DNA of 64,000 nucleotides, from contig NC_084481.1 in the NCBI RefSeq assembly GCF_030035675.1, positions 230,856,927-230,920,926 of the forward strand, read 5' to 3'. This DNA is from Rhineura floridana. Its lineage: Eukaryota > Chordata > Lepidosauria > Squamata > Rhineuridae. This document shows, one piece after another, positions 31,906 to 43,090 of the stretch (positions within the stretch are counted from its first letter, which is position 1; every line of letters starts with the position of its first letter). Both the position numbers and the translations under genes were made by a program. The notes under the pieces were generated by a model. It was not told where the DNA came from. It searched no databases and saw only the letters and a list, made by a program, of their open reading frames with translations.

Positions 31906-33181
31906 CTCTTAATGGACTTCTCAGGGTCTGGAAGATGTCAGACTTGGTCACGTCTGTTGTAGTTGCGGTCTCTGGAAATAATCTTGAATGGTATGTCCCA
32001 GCTGGGTCTGCATTTTCCACTGTGCTCCCAGTGGGGGCTTCACCAGTGGCATGGACAGAATCCAGGCTGTCAGAAGACGGAGTTGCCTCTTCCCCTGGAA
32101 CGGGTAGCTGGCCTGACCCAGTCTGAATATTTTCCCTTCCTTTTCCTGCAGTTAATCTCGGCGACAGGACCTTTTTCACATCATCTTCCTCATCCTCCTC
32201 TCCTCCCACAGCCAGATAAAGCTCCGTTACCGTAGGGAGCAGGCCCTCTATCATGGGTCGCATGGCACTTCCACGGCTGGCGGGACCAAATTTTGTATCA
32301 TCCCACTCATCACTTTGCGGCACAGCGGCTGCAGCCGTGGTGCTTCTCAGAGCGCCTTCCAAAGGCTCCCAATTAGCAGAGATTTCCGCTTCCAAATTTG
32401 AGGCAGCGTGAGTAGGAGCTAAGGTGGGTTTGGCGGTAGCGTCAGTGCCTGTCAACACTGAGCGGCCACCTCCTATTGGCCCTTGCTCAGAACTGACAAA
32501 TCGAACTGCTGAAGAGAAAGAACTTGTGGGGTGATTGATCAGGACAGGAAGACTTGCTCTTCCTTCATCCGTGGTCAGAGATGATGAGCCTGAAGGACCT
32601 ACACTTTTTCCTCCTTCCAGGATGCCTGGTGTAAAAATATCCCCCTCCAGACTCCCCATAGCACCAGGCCCGGCCCCACCACCAACCTCCTCTAGCATCT
32701 CACCCGTGGTGGTACTAGCAACATCACCCTTCACGTTCGGGTCTGGAGCTGTCACGAACGGGGCAAGCAGGGCCTTGTGTGGCCCATTTACACCCAGCTC
32801 GTTATTGGGCCCACTTTCACCAACCCCTGGGGCTGCAGCAGCGGTGTAAACATCCAAACTCTGGTGCCCCAAGAGGGCGCGAACACCCAGAATGGTTTGC
32901 AGCGTTGCTTTAATAGTGGCGGCTGTGTTTAATGACCTCCCGGAGGCTCCTTCATACAGGCTTTCAGAGGCTGACGTGCTGGCTCTTTGCACAGGTGAGC
33001 TCAGATTACTTTCCGCACTCGACACACTCACATTTGCTAGGTCTTCTACAGTGCTCCCTGCCAGCGAGGTCTGCTGCAGTTGTCTTACGTGCCTTCCCTC
33101 CGTGTTCCAAAAAGCGAGGCATGGCGAGCTGCAGGAGCTGAGAAGAATGAGGCAGATGGCAACGTAAGAGGGGAAACCCAT
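31906..33181 (-). CDS. ARMH4: ARMH4 coding exon 2 (signal peptide and ectodomain)
   Basis: 1276 nt of coding sequence (425 codons plus one base). Start chosen at ATG 33181 because the protein then opens with a hydrophobic signal peptide (MGFPSYVAICLILLSS) ending PCLAFWNTEGR, where human ARMH4 has QCLAFPKIERR. A diagnostic match is VPQSDEWDDTKFGPASRG against human SALSDEWDDTKLESVSR. The remainder is Ser/Thr/Gly/Pro-rich, low-complexity extracellular sequence with a VGGEEDEEDDVKK acidic patch. The exon begins at 33253 after a good acceptor (tctcgtttccag) and ends at 31906 before gttggt. ARMH4 is a type I membrane protein reported in mammals to act on mTORC2 and gp130/STAT3 signalling. With exons 3-5 it gives 663 codons, close to the human 774 once the missing membrane exon is added. 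An in-frame upstream ATG also exists in exon 1. Confidence 0.96.
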
Positions 33182-33555
33182 CAGATGGCGACTCACACTG
33201 GAGGGACGGAGTGCATGGGAACAAGCAGAGCAAATGGTACCCGTGAACACACCCTGGAAACGAGAAGCAAAACAGATCCCTCATTTCGGTTTCCTTGTGA
33301 ATCAGCAGTTTTGAATGAAACTGAACACTTCGGATGCAATCCTGCCAAGGGCCACTACCTCCCTTTGCAGATTGCTGTTCACTCCAGTCAGTTTCATCAG
33401 AAGTATGAATTATCAGCATTGGATAAAGAAGATAAGCTTTGCCAGAGCTGAGCTGCAAGACTGTGAAGAAGAGCTTGCTTCACCAGACTTTCTTTGCAGG
33501 GTAACTTACGTGCAGCTGAATTCTGTTCACGTGTCCTTGGAAGGAAATGGTAGAG

Positions 33556-33980
33556 CAGTGGTTCGCAACCTTTTTTGCTCCATTCCCCCCTTTCACCATT
33601 GTTCAGAATATAATTCCCCCCTTCCCAAGATAGTCTCTCATAGCGTGTTGACGTTTCGCGAGTGACGGTGGTGTTTCTCGTGAGAGAAAAATTTCTCAGT
33701 TTATACTATAACAGAATTTCTTGGAGCACTTCCTGGTCTTTAAATAATAATTTAATTTTGCAAATGAAAATAATGCTGCATGTTCAAGAATCGATTTTAA
33801 TCTGTGACATTCAATAAACTTTATTGAATGTCGCAGATTAAATTAAAAACAAACTACAATTTTACAGATTGTACATAATCTACAGGACATCACACTTTGC
33901 TGAATAGTGGTCCCAATTCCCACCCTGGAACCCTAAAATTCCCCCCCGGGGGGGAATTCCCCCCTTGTTGAGAACCCATG
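33556..33980. mobile_element. hAT-like element with 8-bp target duplication
   Basis: The left end cagtggttcgcaacc and right end ttgagaacccatg are inverted with few mismatches. tggtagag lies on both sides (33548-33555 and 33981-33988). It contains a near-perfect 43-nt palindrome at 33798-33840. Confidence 0.85.
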
Positions 33981-34329
33981 TGGTAGAGGTATAAAAAATT
34001 ATGCCTGGTGTGGAGAAAGTGGTACCAGGCTTAGTCAGAAATACCAGTAGGAGCAACAGCTAAAGGGTCTGAGGCAGTGCCTTGCTAGGGGGACTTCCAC
34101 TTTTACTCCAGGGACAGCCAGTTTGAGAAGGGGTGCTGGGTAGAAAGAAATGTGAATGTAAACATGCTAAGATGACACATCTCCTCTGTAAAAAGGAAAA
34201 ATAACCTCCTTGCACATTGAAAACTGGCACATCAGAGAGAAGGCTAGCTAAGGTACATCTCCAGGAGAGGGTAGCTTTATTTATCTGTTTGTTCATTTAC
34301 ATGGCACCTTTGCCATTATTATTACTATT

Positions 34330-34552
34330 CCATTTATATCCCACCTTTTCCCCCAAGAAGCTCAAGGTGGCACCAAACAGTTTTGTCTCCCAATTTTATC
34401 CTCACAACAATCCTGTGAGGTAGGGTAGGCTGAAAAACAAGCGAGTGGCCCAAGGTCACCCAGTGAGCTTCATGGCCAAGCAGGGATTTGAGGCCTGGTC
34501 TCTCAGGTCCCAGTCCAGCTCTCTAACCACTACACCACACTGCCTTTCCATG
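34330..34552 (-). repeat. MIR-like SINE
   Basis: atatcccaccttttccccca tail, then caacaatcctgtgaggtagg, cccaaggtcacccagtgagc and a reversed tRNA head (ctctctaaccactacaccac). Confidence 0.8.
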
Positions 34553-35211
34553 CACAAAGGTCTTTTCTGCTTTGGGACGCAGCCTTTGACAGTTAAGATA
34601 CTTTTATGGGATCCACCACTTCTGTTTTAGCTAACCTATACTACACTGCTATAGAGCTTGGGTAACTAAGCGGTACTGAAATACCTTAAATATATAATTA
34701 ATACATTTTGTTTGGAATTGTTTTACTTGTTTTTAAGCGTATGAGTATATTACTGTAACCCATAACGGGTAACCCTTATGGCAAAGGGAAGGTAAGAAAT
34801 CTTCCAAATGAATAAGTAAATAAATAAACATAATAATTTCTCCTGCTTTCTGACTTTGTACAGACTGAAGAGGACCACACAGTGCATTCTGTTTTAGACT
34901 GAATCATACAAATGAGTCCCCTAAGCTACTGGCTGAATGACTGTGATGTCACAGAGTGTTCAGGAGTGTTCTAACTGCTTAGGGAGAGGAATGTCAGTTC
35001 AGCTAATGTATGTGAAGCGGCAGTGAGGAAGGAAATCTTATACAAAGCCCAGGAGCATGGAAGACTGCGTGCTGCAGGGATGCTGTGATGACACACTACT
35101 TGGGAGGAGGCAGGGGTGTTGAGGAACAAAACCCTTATACAGCGTTCATAGCTGGGAAGAGCTGTGTGCTCACAATAAGAAAAGCTGAGGGTGGAAGGCC
35201 TGATTTCCCAT
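34553..35211. other. ARMH4 intron 1, nothing recognised
   Basis: No exon, repeat edge or ORF with family resemblance. Confidence 0.4.
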
Positions 35212-35970
35212 ATTAAGAACAAAAGCCCCGACGGATCAGGCCAAAGGACCATTCAGCCCAGCACCCTGTTCTCACAGTGGCTGACCAGATGCCTCCAGGA
35301 AGCCTTGCAAGCAGGACCTGTGCACAACAGTACAGTAGGGCCCCACTCATATGGCAGGTTAGGATCCAGACCCCCGCTGAAAAGCGAAAACCGCTGAAAA
35401 GTGGATCAGCTGTAGCGCAGGTGTCTGGAGCCTAACCCGCTGATCGCACCAGAGGAGAAGATCAGATCTTCCCCTACTCGGGCGCGATCAGCACGAGTGG
35501 GAGTCTGATCACACCAGAAGAGATCAGCTGTAGCACTCAACAGCTGATCTTCCCCTCCTCCGGCGCAATCAGCTGGAGTGCAGGAGTCTGACCACCCCCA
35601 AGGAGGAGATCAGCTATAGCACGCAACAGCTGATCTTCCCCTCCTCCGGCGCGATCAGCTGGAGTGCAGGGAGCCCCCCCCTCCAGCTGATCACCCCGCT
35701 GGCGCCAAAAAGCAGGGCGCCGGGAAGCGAGCCCCTACTGTACTCTCCTCTCCTGTGGTTTCCCGTTTCCAGCATTCAGAAGCAAACTGTCTCCAACAGT
35801 GGCGGCAGAACACAGCCATCGGTAGCCTTATTCTCCCACACTCATTCTCCCAATGTGTGCCCCTGGGAAGCCCACAAGCAGGCCCAGAGGGCGACAACAG
35901 TCCTCTCCTCCGATTCCCAGCAACTGGTATTCAGAGGCATATCGTCTCCAACAGCGGAGACAGAACATAT
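35212..35970 (-). repeat. CR1 3' UTR with MITE insertion and internal duplication
   Basis: CR1 3' UTR words occur at 35212-35332 and 35743-35970. The MITE at 35333-35740 separates them. In the right part the segment around gattcccagcaactggtatt and cagaggcatatcgtctccaa is present twice. Confidence 0.7.
35333..35740. mobile_element. TA-flanked MITE (cagtagggcccc family), enlarged copy 3
   Basis: 408 bp with TA on both sides. The termini match the family. The middle (about 35400-35690) is about three tandem units of 80-85 bp containing gatcagctgtagca and cagctgatcttcccctcctc. Confidence 0.85.
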
Positions 35971-36184
35971 TGACCTGAAATGATCGAAACAATCTCTCGG
36001 GTCTCTAAAAAGCAGAGGCTTAGGGCTGTCAGCTTGTCTAGCTATCTTCTTCCTTAGTGATCTCTAATTAGAAAGAGATGGAGACAAGCACATTGCGTAA
36101 ATTAGCAGATCAATAATACCCAGTGGCACGTGCCTGCCTTTTCTTGAGGAAAGAGGATAGTTTTATAAGCCATCTGTTTATACA

Positions 36185-36630
36185 AGCATTTGGCTAAATG
36201 TGCACCCCTGCATTTCGGTGTTTTTAAGGATTTATGGATTTGTTTATGTAGTTTTCTTTGTACGTTTTTGTACAGTAGGACCCCGCTTACACGCAGGTTC
36301 CATTCCGGACCACCTCTGTAAAGCGAAATCTGCTGTAAAGTGGAATGCATTGACTAGCATTGTCTAAAATGGCGCCCAACGCCCGAAAAACACCATAAAG
36401 GTGGAACAAGCGCCGTAGGAGCGGGACCTTTCTGCAATTGACAACCGCTGTATCAGTGGAATGCTGCGAAGCGGAGCGCTGCAAAGCGGGACGTACTGTA
36501 GTCTTAAATTTCTGTATGGTTTTTATGTATGCTTTGCAATTTTAAATCTTTGTAATCTGCCTCGGGACCAGCATTCCAGGTGAGAGGCAGACAACAAAAA
36601 TAAAATTATTATTTACTATTATTATTATTT
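36185..36630 (+). repeat. LINE/SINE tail repeat with MITE inside
   Basis: The element ends aatctgcctcgggaccagca, ttccaggtgagaggcagac and (ATT)n, and also occurs reversed at 20.2-20.4 kb. The MITE copy 4 splits it. Confidence 0.65.
36273..36498. mobile_element. TA-flanked MITE (cagtagggcccc family), copy 4
   Basis: 226 bp, TA on both sides. Left cagtaggaccccgcttacac, right gcaaagcgggacgtactg. Confidence 0.85.
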
Positions 36631-36990
36631 CCACACTTCATCTGTCCTGTTCAGTGCTTCCCAATCAGGAATGTTTGGAGACTGTGGGGGAGGCAGAGTG
36701 TCCTATGTGAACCAAAAACTCATGCTGGCTGGGGCTGATGGGAATTGTAGTCCAAAACCTCCACAGGTCACCAGGTTGGGGGAGGCTGTTCTAGAGTGCC
36801 TTGATTACAGAGCAGCACATTACACCAAGCGCCCATTGCATTTTCGTGAGTGGGGGTGTGCAGGAATCAGCAATGGGGAGAGCACAACTGAAGAGGGGAG
36901 GGAATGCCCCAAATGAAATTAATTTTTTCTTTGCATTATATCCTGCCCTGACTCTATGGCAGAGCTTAGGACCCTGTGTCTTTCCATATG

Positions 36991-37390
36991 TATAGAATCA
37001 TAGAATAGTAGAGTTGGAAGGGGCCTCTAACACCATCAAGTCCAACCTCCTGCTCAATGCAGTAATCCAAATCAAAGCATTCCCAACAGATGACTGTCCA
37101 GCTGCCTCTTGAATGCCTCCAATGTCGGAGAGCCCACTACCTCTCTAGGTAATTGGTTCCACTGTCATATGGCTCTAACAGTTAGGAAGTTTTTTCTGAT
37201 GTCCAGTCGAAATCTGGCTTCCTGCAACTTGAGCCCATTATTCTGTGTCCTGCACTCTGGGACAATTGAGAAGAGATCCCGGCCCTCCTCTATGTGACAA
37301 CCTTTCAAGTACTTGAAGAGTGCTATCCTATCTCCCCTCAGTCTTCTCTTCTCCAGGCTAAACGTGCCCAGTTCTATCAGTCTCTCCTAA
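36991..37390 (-). repeat. CR1 3' end, (ATTCTATG) type
   Basis: tagaatcatagaatagtaga at the left, then 3' UTR and the ORF2 C-terminal part up to aggctaaacgtgcccagttc. Confidence 0.85.
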
Positions 37391-37487
37391 GCTCCCTGCA
37401 TCTCTGAAAAGTGGTGACGATGAGTGGGGCTTGTGGGAGTTGGGAGTCCAATAATGTCAGGAGGGCATCAGGTTCCCCAGCCCATTT

Positions 37488-37940
37488 TCATTTATTTATT
37501 TATTTATTAAATTATTTATTTATTATTTAATTTGTATCCTGCCCGTCCTCCTAGCAGCAGCCCATGGCAGCAACAAAAGTGGTAAAAACACTTTAAAACA
37601 CCATAAAAACAGACCTTAAAATACATTAAGACAAAACAATGTTAACATTTTTTAAAAAGCTTTAAAAACCCTTTTTTAAAAGAGTTAAAAACATTGTTTA
37701 AAAAAACATATTAAAAAGCAAATCCAACACAGACGCAGACTGGGATTAGGTCTCAACTTAAAAGGCTTGTTGAAAGAGTCTTCAAAAGGTGCCGAAAAGA
37801 TAACAGAGATGGCGCCTGCCTAATATTTAAGGGGAAACAGACTTTAAAACATATAAAAACAAAACATCTTTAAAAACTTTTTTTTTTGGTGGGGAAAAGC
37901 TTTAAAAATATCTTTAAAAGCAGGTTCAACACAGATACAG
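37488..37940 (-). repeat. L2 LINE 3' tails, two abutting pieces
   Basis: The reversed tail from (ATTT)n and gtatcctgcccgtcctccta runs to gccgaaaagataacagagat, followed by a second shorter piece ending gttcaacacagatacagact. Confidence 0.75.
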
Positions 37941-37944
37941 ACTG

Positions 37945-38785
37945 CCTTCTATAGAGAGAGACCATTAGCCCATCTAATTCAGTACTGTCTACACTGACTG
38001 GCAGGAGCTCTTCCAGATTTCAGACAGGGGTCTTTCCTGGTTCAACCTGGGAAATGCCACAGGCTGCACCTGGAACCTTTTGCATGCACTGAGCTGGGCT
38101 CTCCATCTATACATCCCCAGCATCTCTAGCTAAGGCTGGGAAAGACGCCTGTTGAGAACCCAGAGAGCCGTTGCCAGTCAGTGTAGATCAGAGATTCCCA
38201 AACTGTGGCCTATGGACCACCGGTGTTCCGTGGGTTTCATCCAGGTGGCCTGCTACAGGGGATGTTGTACAGGTTACCATTTGTGATAATATCCTAGGAA
38301 GACTGCAGGTTTACTTGTGCATAAATTGCACAAGGAAAACCGCACTGGGGGTAGGTTTTTGCCCAACAAAATTGGATGAATTTTTAATTAAGTTCAATGT
38401 GCCAAATTTCTGTGTCAGTTTGCACATTTCTCTGACAGGAAACCAAGGCAGCAAATGCACAAATGATAAAGCAATTAAAACATCTTTAAAAACAATTCCA
38501 AAACAGATGGAGACTGGGATAAAGGTCTCTCCTTAAAAGGCTTGTTGGAAGAGGAAAGTCTTCACTAGGCACCAAAGAGACAATTGAGACTGCACCTAAT
38601 ATCAATATTTATACTGATTTTAAATTGTATTTTTATTGCTTCTTTTGTATCATTAAGTGGTCCATTAAAACCCTCCGCAATTTTCAAATAGTCCTTGGAG
38701 GAAAAAAGTTTGGAAACCTCTAGTGTAGACAATTCTGTGCTAGGTGGATCTGACTCGATATAAAGGCAGTTTCCTGTGCTTATGT
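37945..38785. repeat. Two SINE pieces flanking a hAT element
   Basis: A minus-strand tRNA-headed SINE (37945-38105) abuts a plus-strand copy (38108-38188). That copy resumes at 38723-38785 (tggatctgactcgatataaa) after the hAT element. Confidence 0.65.
38189..38722. mobile_element. hAT-like element with 8-bp target duplication
   Basis: Left cagagattcccaaactgtgg, right agtttggaaacctcta. Flanks gtgtagat and gtgtagac agree in 7/8 bases. An L2 tail fragment lies inside at about 38465-38605. It interrupts the plus-strand SINE, so the order of events can be read. Confidence 0.8.
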
Positions 38786-39029
38786 TTTCAATTGATTTTC
38801 GCAACACCAATGCCAAGTTTGGCGGGGAGGGGGAGGAAGGATGTTTTGACACAGAAAGCTACACACTGTCACTATTAGGACACTGTTCGTTCGCTAGGCT
38901 GGTGAAACACACTTTTGCAGGCTAGTATCACAGGTGATCTTGAAACTTAAGCCTGCCTTTGTCCACTCGCTTCAGGAGAATCCAATTCTTTCTATTTTTG
39001 TATATGGTATGCAATTAGATACCATATAC

Positions 39030-39555
39030 AAAAACAGAATAGTCAAGAAATCACAAGAAGGCTAGGACTGGGGAGAGCAGCTATGAGAGAACTAGAAAAG
39101 GTCCTCAAATGCAAAGATGTATCACTGTACACTAAAGTCAGGATCATTCAGACCATGGTATTCCCGATCTCTATGTATGGAGGTGAAACTCATTTGAAAT
39201 GTGGTGTTGGGGAAGAACTTTGCGCATACCATGGACTGCAAAAAAGACAAATAATTGGGTGTTAGAACAAATTCAGAACTATCACTAGAAGCTAATATGA
39301 TGAAACTGAGGTTATCATAATTTGGACACAATGATAAGACACGATTCACTAGAAAAGGCAATAATGTTGGGAAAAACAGAAGGGAGTAGAAAAAGGGGAA
39401 GGCCAAACAAGAGATGGATTGATTCCATCAAGGAAGCCACAGACCTGAACTTACAAGATCTGAACAGGGTGGTTCGTGACAGATGCTATTGGAGGTCGCT
39501 GATTCATAGGGTTGCCATAAGTTGTAATCGACTTAAAGGCACATAGCATCAACAA
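39030..39555 (+). repeat. BovB (RTE) LINE 3' end
   Basis: RT C-terminal code such as LEKVLKCKDVSLYTKVRIIQ and GRPNKRWIDSIKEATDLNLQ, with frame breaks. 3' end gcataagttgtaatcgactt-like, then aaggcacatagcatcaaca. A 20-nt palindrome abuts its 5' end. Confidence 0.85.
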
Positions 39556-39667
39556 ATGCAACTGGGTGACATCAGATTCCTCAACTCCTGCAAGCCTAGT
39601 TTCTGACCATGGCTATCATTATTCAGACGCAGATCTAGCCTTGCTCCATTACTGACACCTAGATTAG

Positions 39668-39900
39668 ACTCTGGACACTTCCAGATGGCCTGTTTGTTGA
39701 GCATTCACCCTTATTTGTTTGCAAGGAGATTAGACGGCTTTGGCTGTTTCAGGAGCATTCACTCAGATCTGCTTGTGGGGAGGTTAGACAATGTTGTGTC
39801 AAAGCAAGTGTTATTCCCACACTTTCCAGTGCATTTTCCCTCTCACTTTCCTTATTGCAAAATATCCATTCCTTTGGGGATGCAGGGTGGTTTCACAAGA
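39668..39900. repeat. Foldback repeat family Y, copy 2
   Basis: cctgtttgttgagcattcac and cccacactttccagtgcatt match the other family members. Confidence 0.55.
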
Positions 39901-40232
39901 CCTCCCAATCATAATAAATCATCATCATTATCAACCATAATTGTGCAACCTGAGGTTGCTGGTATGTGATTGCAAATAGTAACAGCATCTTCAGGAGATT
40001 TGTACTCTCAGATTTATGTGCAAGAATGACAATGGGATTTGGGGCCTATTCAAATGCATAGACGGAAAGCCACATGGCATAGTTCTTTCGGGACTGCCCT
40101 ACTTCAGACTGTTGCTACATACACCCTAACCCGTCTGTAGCACAAACATGTCATTTTTCTCAATCCAGAATCATTCATGCTCATCCTCAATGTGCTGCTT
40201 TCAATCTAGATTTGATTCTAGATCCTGCCGTC

Positions 40233-40456
40233 CAGGGCTGTGGAGTCGGTATGTCAAACCTTCGACTCCGACTCCTCTATTTTTCTATTGTCTGACTCCG
40301 ACTCCTTCATAAATGGCAAATGTATATTAATGTATTAACATTAATAAATTAATATTAATATTAAAATATTAATTTTATTTTGAAGTCGGAGTCAGTACAT
40401 TTCTACCGACTCCAACTCCACCCAAAATTGCTTCCGACTCCGACTCCACAGCCCTG
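40233..40456. mobile_element. hAT MITE with perfect 8-bp target duplication
   Basis: The termini cagggctgtggagtcgg and ccgactccacagccctg are perfect inverted repeats, rich in ccgactccgactcc. ctgccgtc lies at 40225-40232 and again at 40457-40464. The core is AT-rich and non-coding. Confidence 0.92.
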
Positions 40457-40464
40457 CTGCCGTC

Positions 40465-41594
40465 CACAAGGGTGGATGTTGAAAGCCCTCCCCTTGGTTA
40501 GGTTATCCACCCCTTTTCCTCCCAGCACATGCTCCAGGTGAATGAAGAAGGAAATGGTGATTGCAGTCTTGGTATATGCCCACCTGCAACGTCATTGGGT
40601 AGGTGTGGATACATCCACCATTAACAGGTCCACCTACATCTGTTTTCAAATCTGCTTCCACTGTGGAGTAATGCAGAATCAATCTGCATTGAGCTTTTAT
40701 TATTGGAATGAAATCAGTTTCTCAAGATGCGCTTTTTGGGGCAAAAACATGCAATAAATCTAGATTGTGTGTGGATTACGCAGATAAAACAAGTACTCAG
40801 TCTCCACTGATTCTAGAATGAAAAGTTGTGGGTATGCAGCCTGCAGTGAGAGAATTGGGAATTTAAAGGCTCCTGGTTTCCCGATGTTGGTGGCATTTTT
40901 AATGGAAAAGCACCCTTGGAAGGCTGCCATTTTGAGCAGACAGACGAAGAAGGGTATGCTTAACCCTTTTCCCAACAGTGATTTTCCTACTCAGAATCAT
41001 GCACACACACCCCAGCATGTCCTTTCTCCTTGCAGGGTTGCGCATTTAAAGGATAAACAAGCAACTAGAACCCTGCAGCAATCATGGGGGAGGGCAATGA
41101 TTTGACAAGAAAGGTGGATAGTGGGCAAAGGGTTAAGCAGTTCCACCACCACGTATAGACACATGTACTGCTTCTCATTCCAAAGCTGCATCCTCCCAAG
41201 ACTGCTTTCCATTTAAAATAAAAATAAAAAGGTCAGGGCTTCATTACATGCATTTGAGAGTTTTGCTCACCACCTCATCCCCAAAGCAAAATGTATTAAA
41301 CACAAACGCACCAGGGAATTTCTTTGTTCTCAATCCCTAGTCATCAATACTATACAACATAACACCCAAAACAACACAGGCTCCTGTTTTTCAGGACAAG
41401 GAGAGGAAGAGAGTTAAGGGGCTTTTCCTCCCAGGGCCAGCCAGCCACCTAGAGGGCGGTGCGGGAAAGGGTGAAGTGAAGGTCAAGTCTCCTTTGATAA
41501 CCATCTAAGCTACCCACAGAAATCTCCTTCGCTCACCAAGAATCCCTTCTTAGGCAAAATACTAAAATGCACCTGTTGCAGGATGGTAAGAGAG
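40465..41594. other. ARMH4 intron 1, apparently unique sequence
   Basis: No repeat family recognised over about 1.1 kb. Short ORFs on both strands (70-95 codons) overlap one another and have no family resemblance. Confidence 0.45.
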
Positions 41595-41654
41595 AGCAGG
41601 GGTGTGGAATGTGAGGTCGGGGGGTAATGATGGCCCTCCAGGCTTCTCCATCTA

Positions 41655-41805
41655 TAACCAGTGGAAGCTGGGGGCTCTGATGTCAATGGGGCAGTGAATC
41701 CACTCCAGGTTTTAGTCCAGACTTTCAAGGAGCTCTCCAAGGTGTGGGAGCAGATTCCACTGCCCCACTGACATCAGAGTCACCAGCCTCCACTACTGGA
41801 GACTC
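41655..41805. repeat. Foldback MITE family Z, copy 2
   Basis: Left ggctctgatgtcaatggggc, right gccccactgacatcagagtc. The centre is shared with the copy at 5.2-5.4 kb. Confidence 0.65.
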
Positions 41806-41839
41806 TCCTCAGGCCACATACAATCCCAAACCGCACCTC

Positions 41840-42232
41840 TCGCCAGCAGTAGGGTAGTGGCAAATCTAGAAGTGCAGGGTCCCTTCATGATAGTCACAGC
41901 CATGCTCCCCTCCATTTTTTGGTACTGGGTTGAGAACAAGATCCTTGTTAATGCCTTCTCCCACAACATCCCTAGGGGCCAATCAGCACAAAAGGGGAAA
42001 GGTTAGCTACTGAAAAGAGTCTTCTCAGCGGCTGACTAACCTCCTTTCACTCCTATTGGCTCCAATCATCAGGAAAGGACAAGGAAGCATGCTAGAAGAC
42101 TCTTCTCTGTGGCTAACACACTCCCTTTTCATGCTGATTGGCTCACAGGATGCTGCAGATATTGGGACCCTGCTCCCAAAAAAGTAAGGGGTCTGAGATG
42201 CCCCGAGACCCCAGACAACTACACCCCTTCTT
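41840..42232 (+). repeat. Repeat family X, copy 2
   Basis: gaagtgcagggtcccttcat at the left and gagaccccagacaactacac at the right, with several cctattggctc-like words inside. Confidence 0.55.
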
Positions 42233-42379
42233 ACCAGCCCACTGTGCACCCTCCTCTACAGTTTCTGCCCGGCTGGAATTTTCCCTCAAACTCTGGTTAG
42301 GCTCGCCTGGGTGGAGGGTAGAGAGCGGCACACGACTGTGTGGAGAAAGTAGTCTATTGTACATAAGTAACATTCACAT

Positions 42380-42505
42380 TTGTTGCTCCGCCCACTTTTA
42401 CCCCTGGCCCCACCCACCAATAGCATGTTCCCACCCACCCCGGGAAGGTTACCTGAAAAGAAATGTGGCCCCTGGGATGAAAAAGGTCTCCCACCCCTGA
42501 GACAG
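42380..42505. mobile_element. hAT (Charlie-like) right-end fragment
   Basis: atgtggcccctgggatgaaa and tctcccacccctg resemble the reversed ends of the element at 30.98 kb. Confidence 0.5.
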
Positions 42506-42589
42506 AGTGTTCAGCTTGGACCAAGGAGACTGGGGCTCATATCCCCACACAGGCATAAACCGCACTGGATGACACAGGGCAAATTACTG

Positions 42590-42754
42590 TCACTGCCGCA
42601 ACAACACAGGGGGCTGCCTAGTTGGCGGTCCTGCTCGGGTCCTGCTTGCGGGCTTCCCCCCAGGCACCTGGTTGGCCACTGTGAGAACAGGATGCTGGAC
42701 TAGATGGGCCACTGGCCTGATCCAGCAGGCTCTTCTTATGTTCTTATGTTCTTA
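42590..42754 (+). repeat. CR1 3' UTR, (TTATGTTC) type
   Basis: tgagaacaggatgctggact then agatgggccactggcctgat, ending in three TTATGTTC-type units. Confidence 0.85.
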
Positions 42755-43090
42755 ACCAATGACAAGGCCTCCTCTATGGTGGTCCCTCATTTGTGGAATG
42801 CCCTTCCTGGTGTGGTGCATCAGTCTCCCTCACTACTAACTTTCAGGAAGAATTCAAAAACATTCCTCTTCACCCAGACACTAGATAGCTGAAAGTCCTG
42901 TCCCGGGCAACTCTGAAATTATTAGTTTGAGAGCAGATGATTGCTTTTGGGAGTTTTTAACTGTTTTTTAAAAGGCTGTTTTATCTGTTTTTAGACATTT
43001 TAATTGCACTGTTTTAGTATTGACATGTTTCCCACCCTGGGCTCCTTTGAAGGAAGGTGCAGGGCGTCTAATAAATATAATAATAATAAT
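42755..43090 (+). repeat. L2-clade LINE 3' end
   Basis: NDKASSMVVPHLWNALPGVV then SPSLLTFRKNSKTFLFTQT, 3' UTR and tail caccctgggctcctttgaag. Confidence 0.75.
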
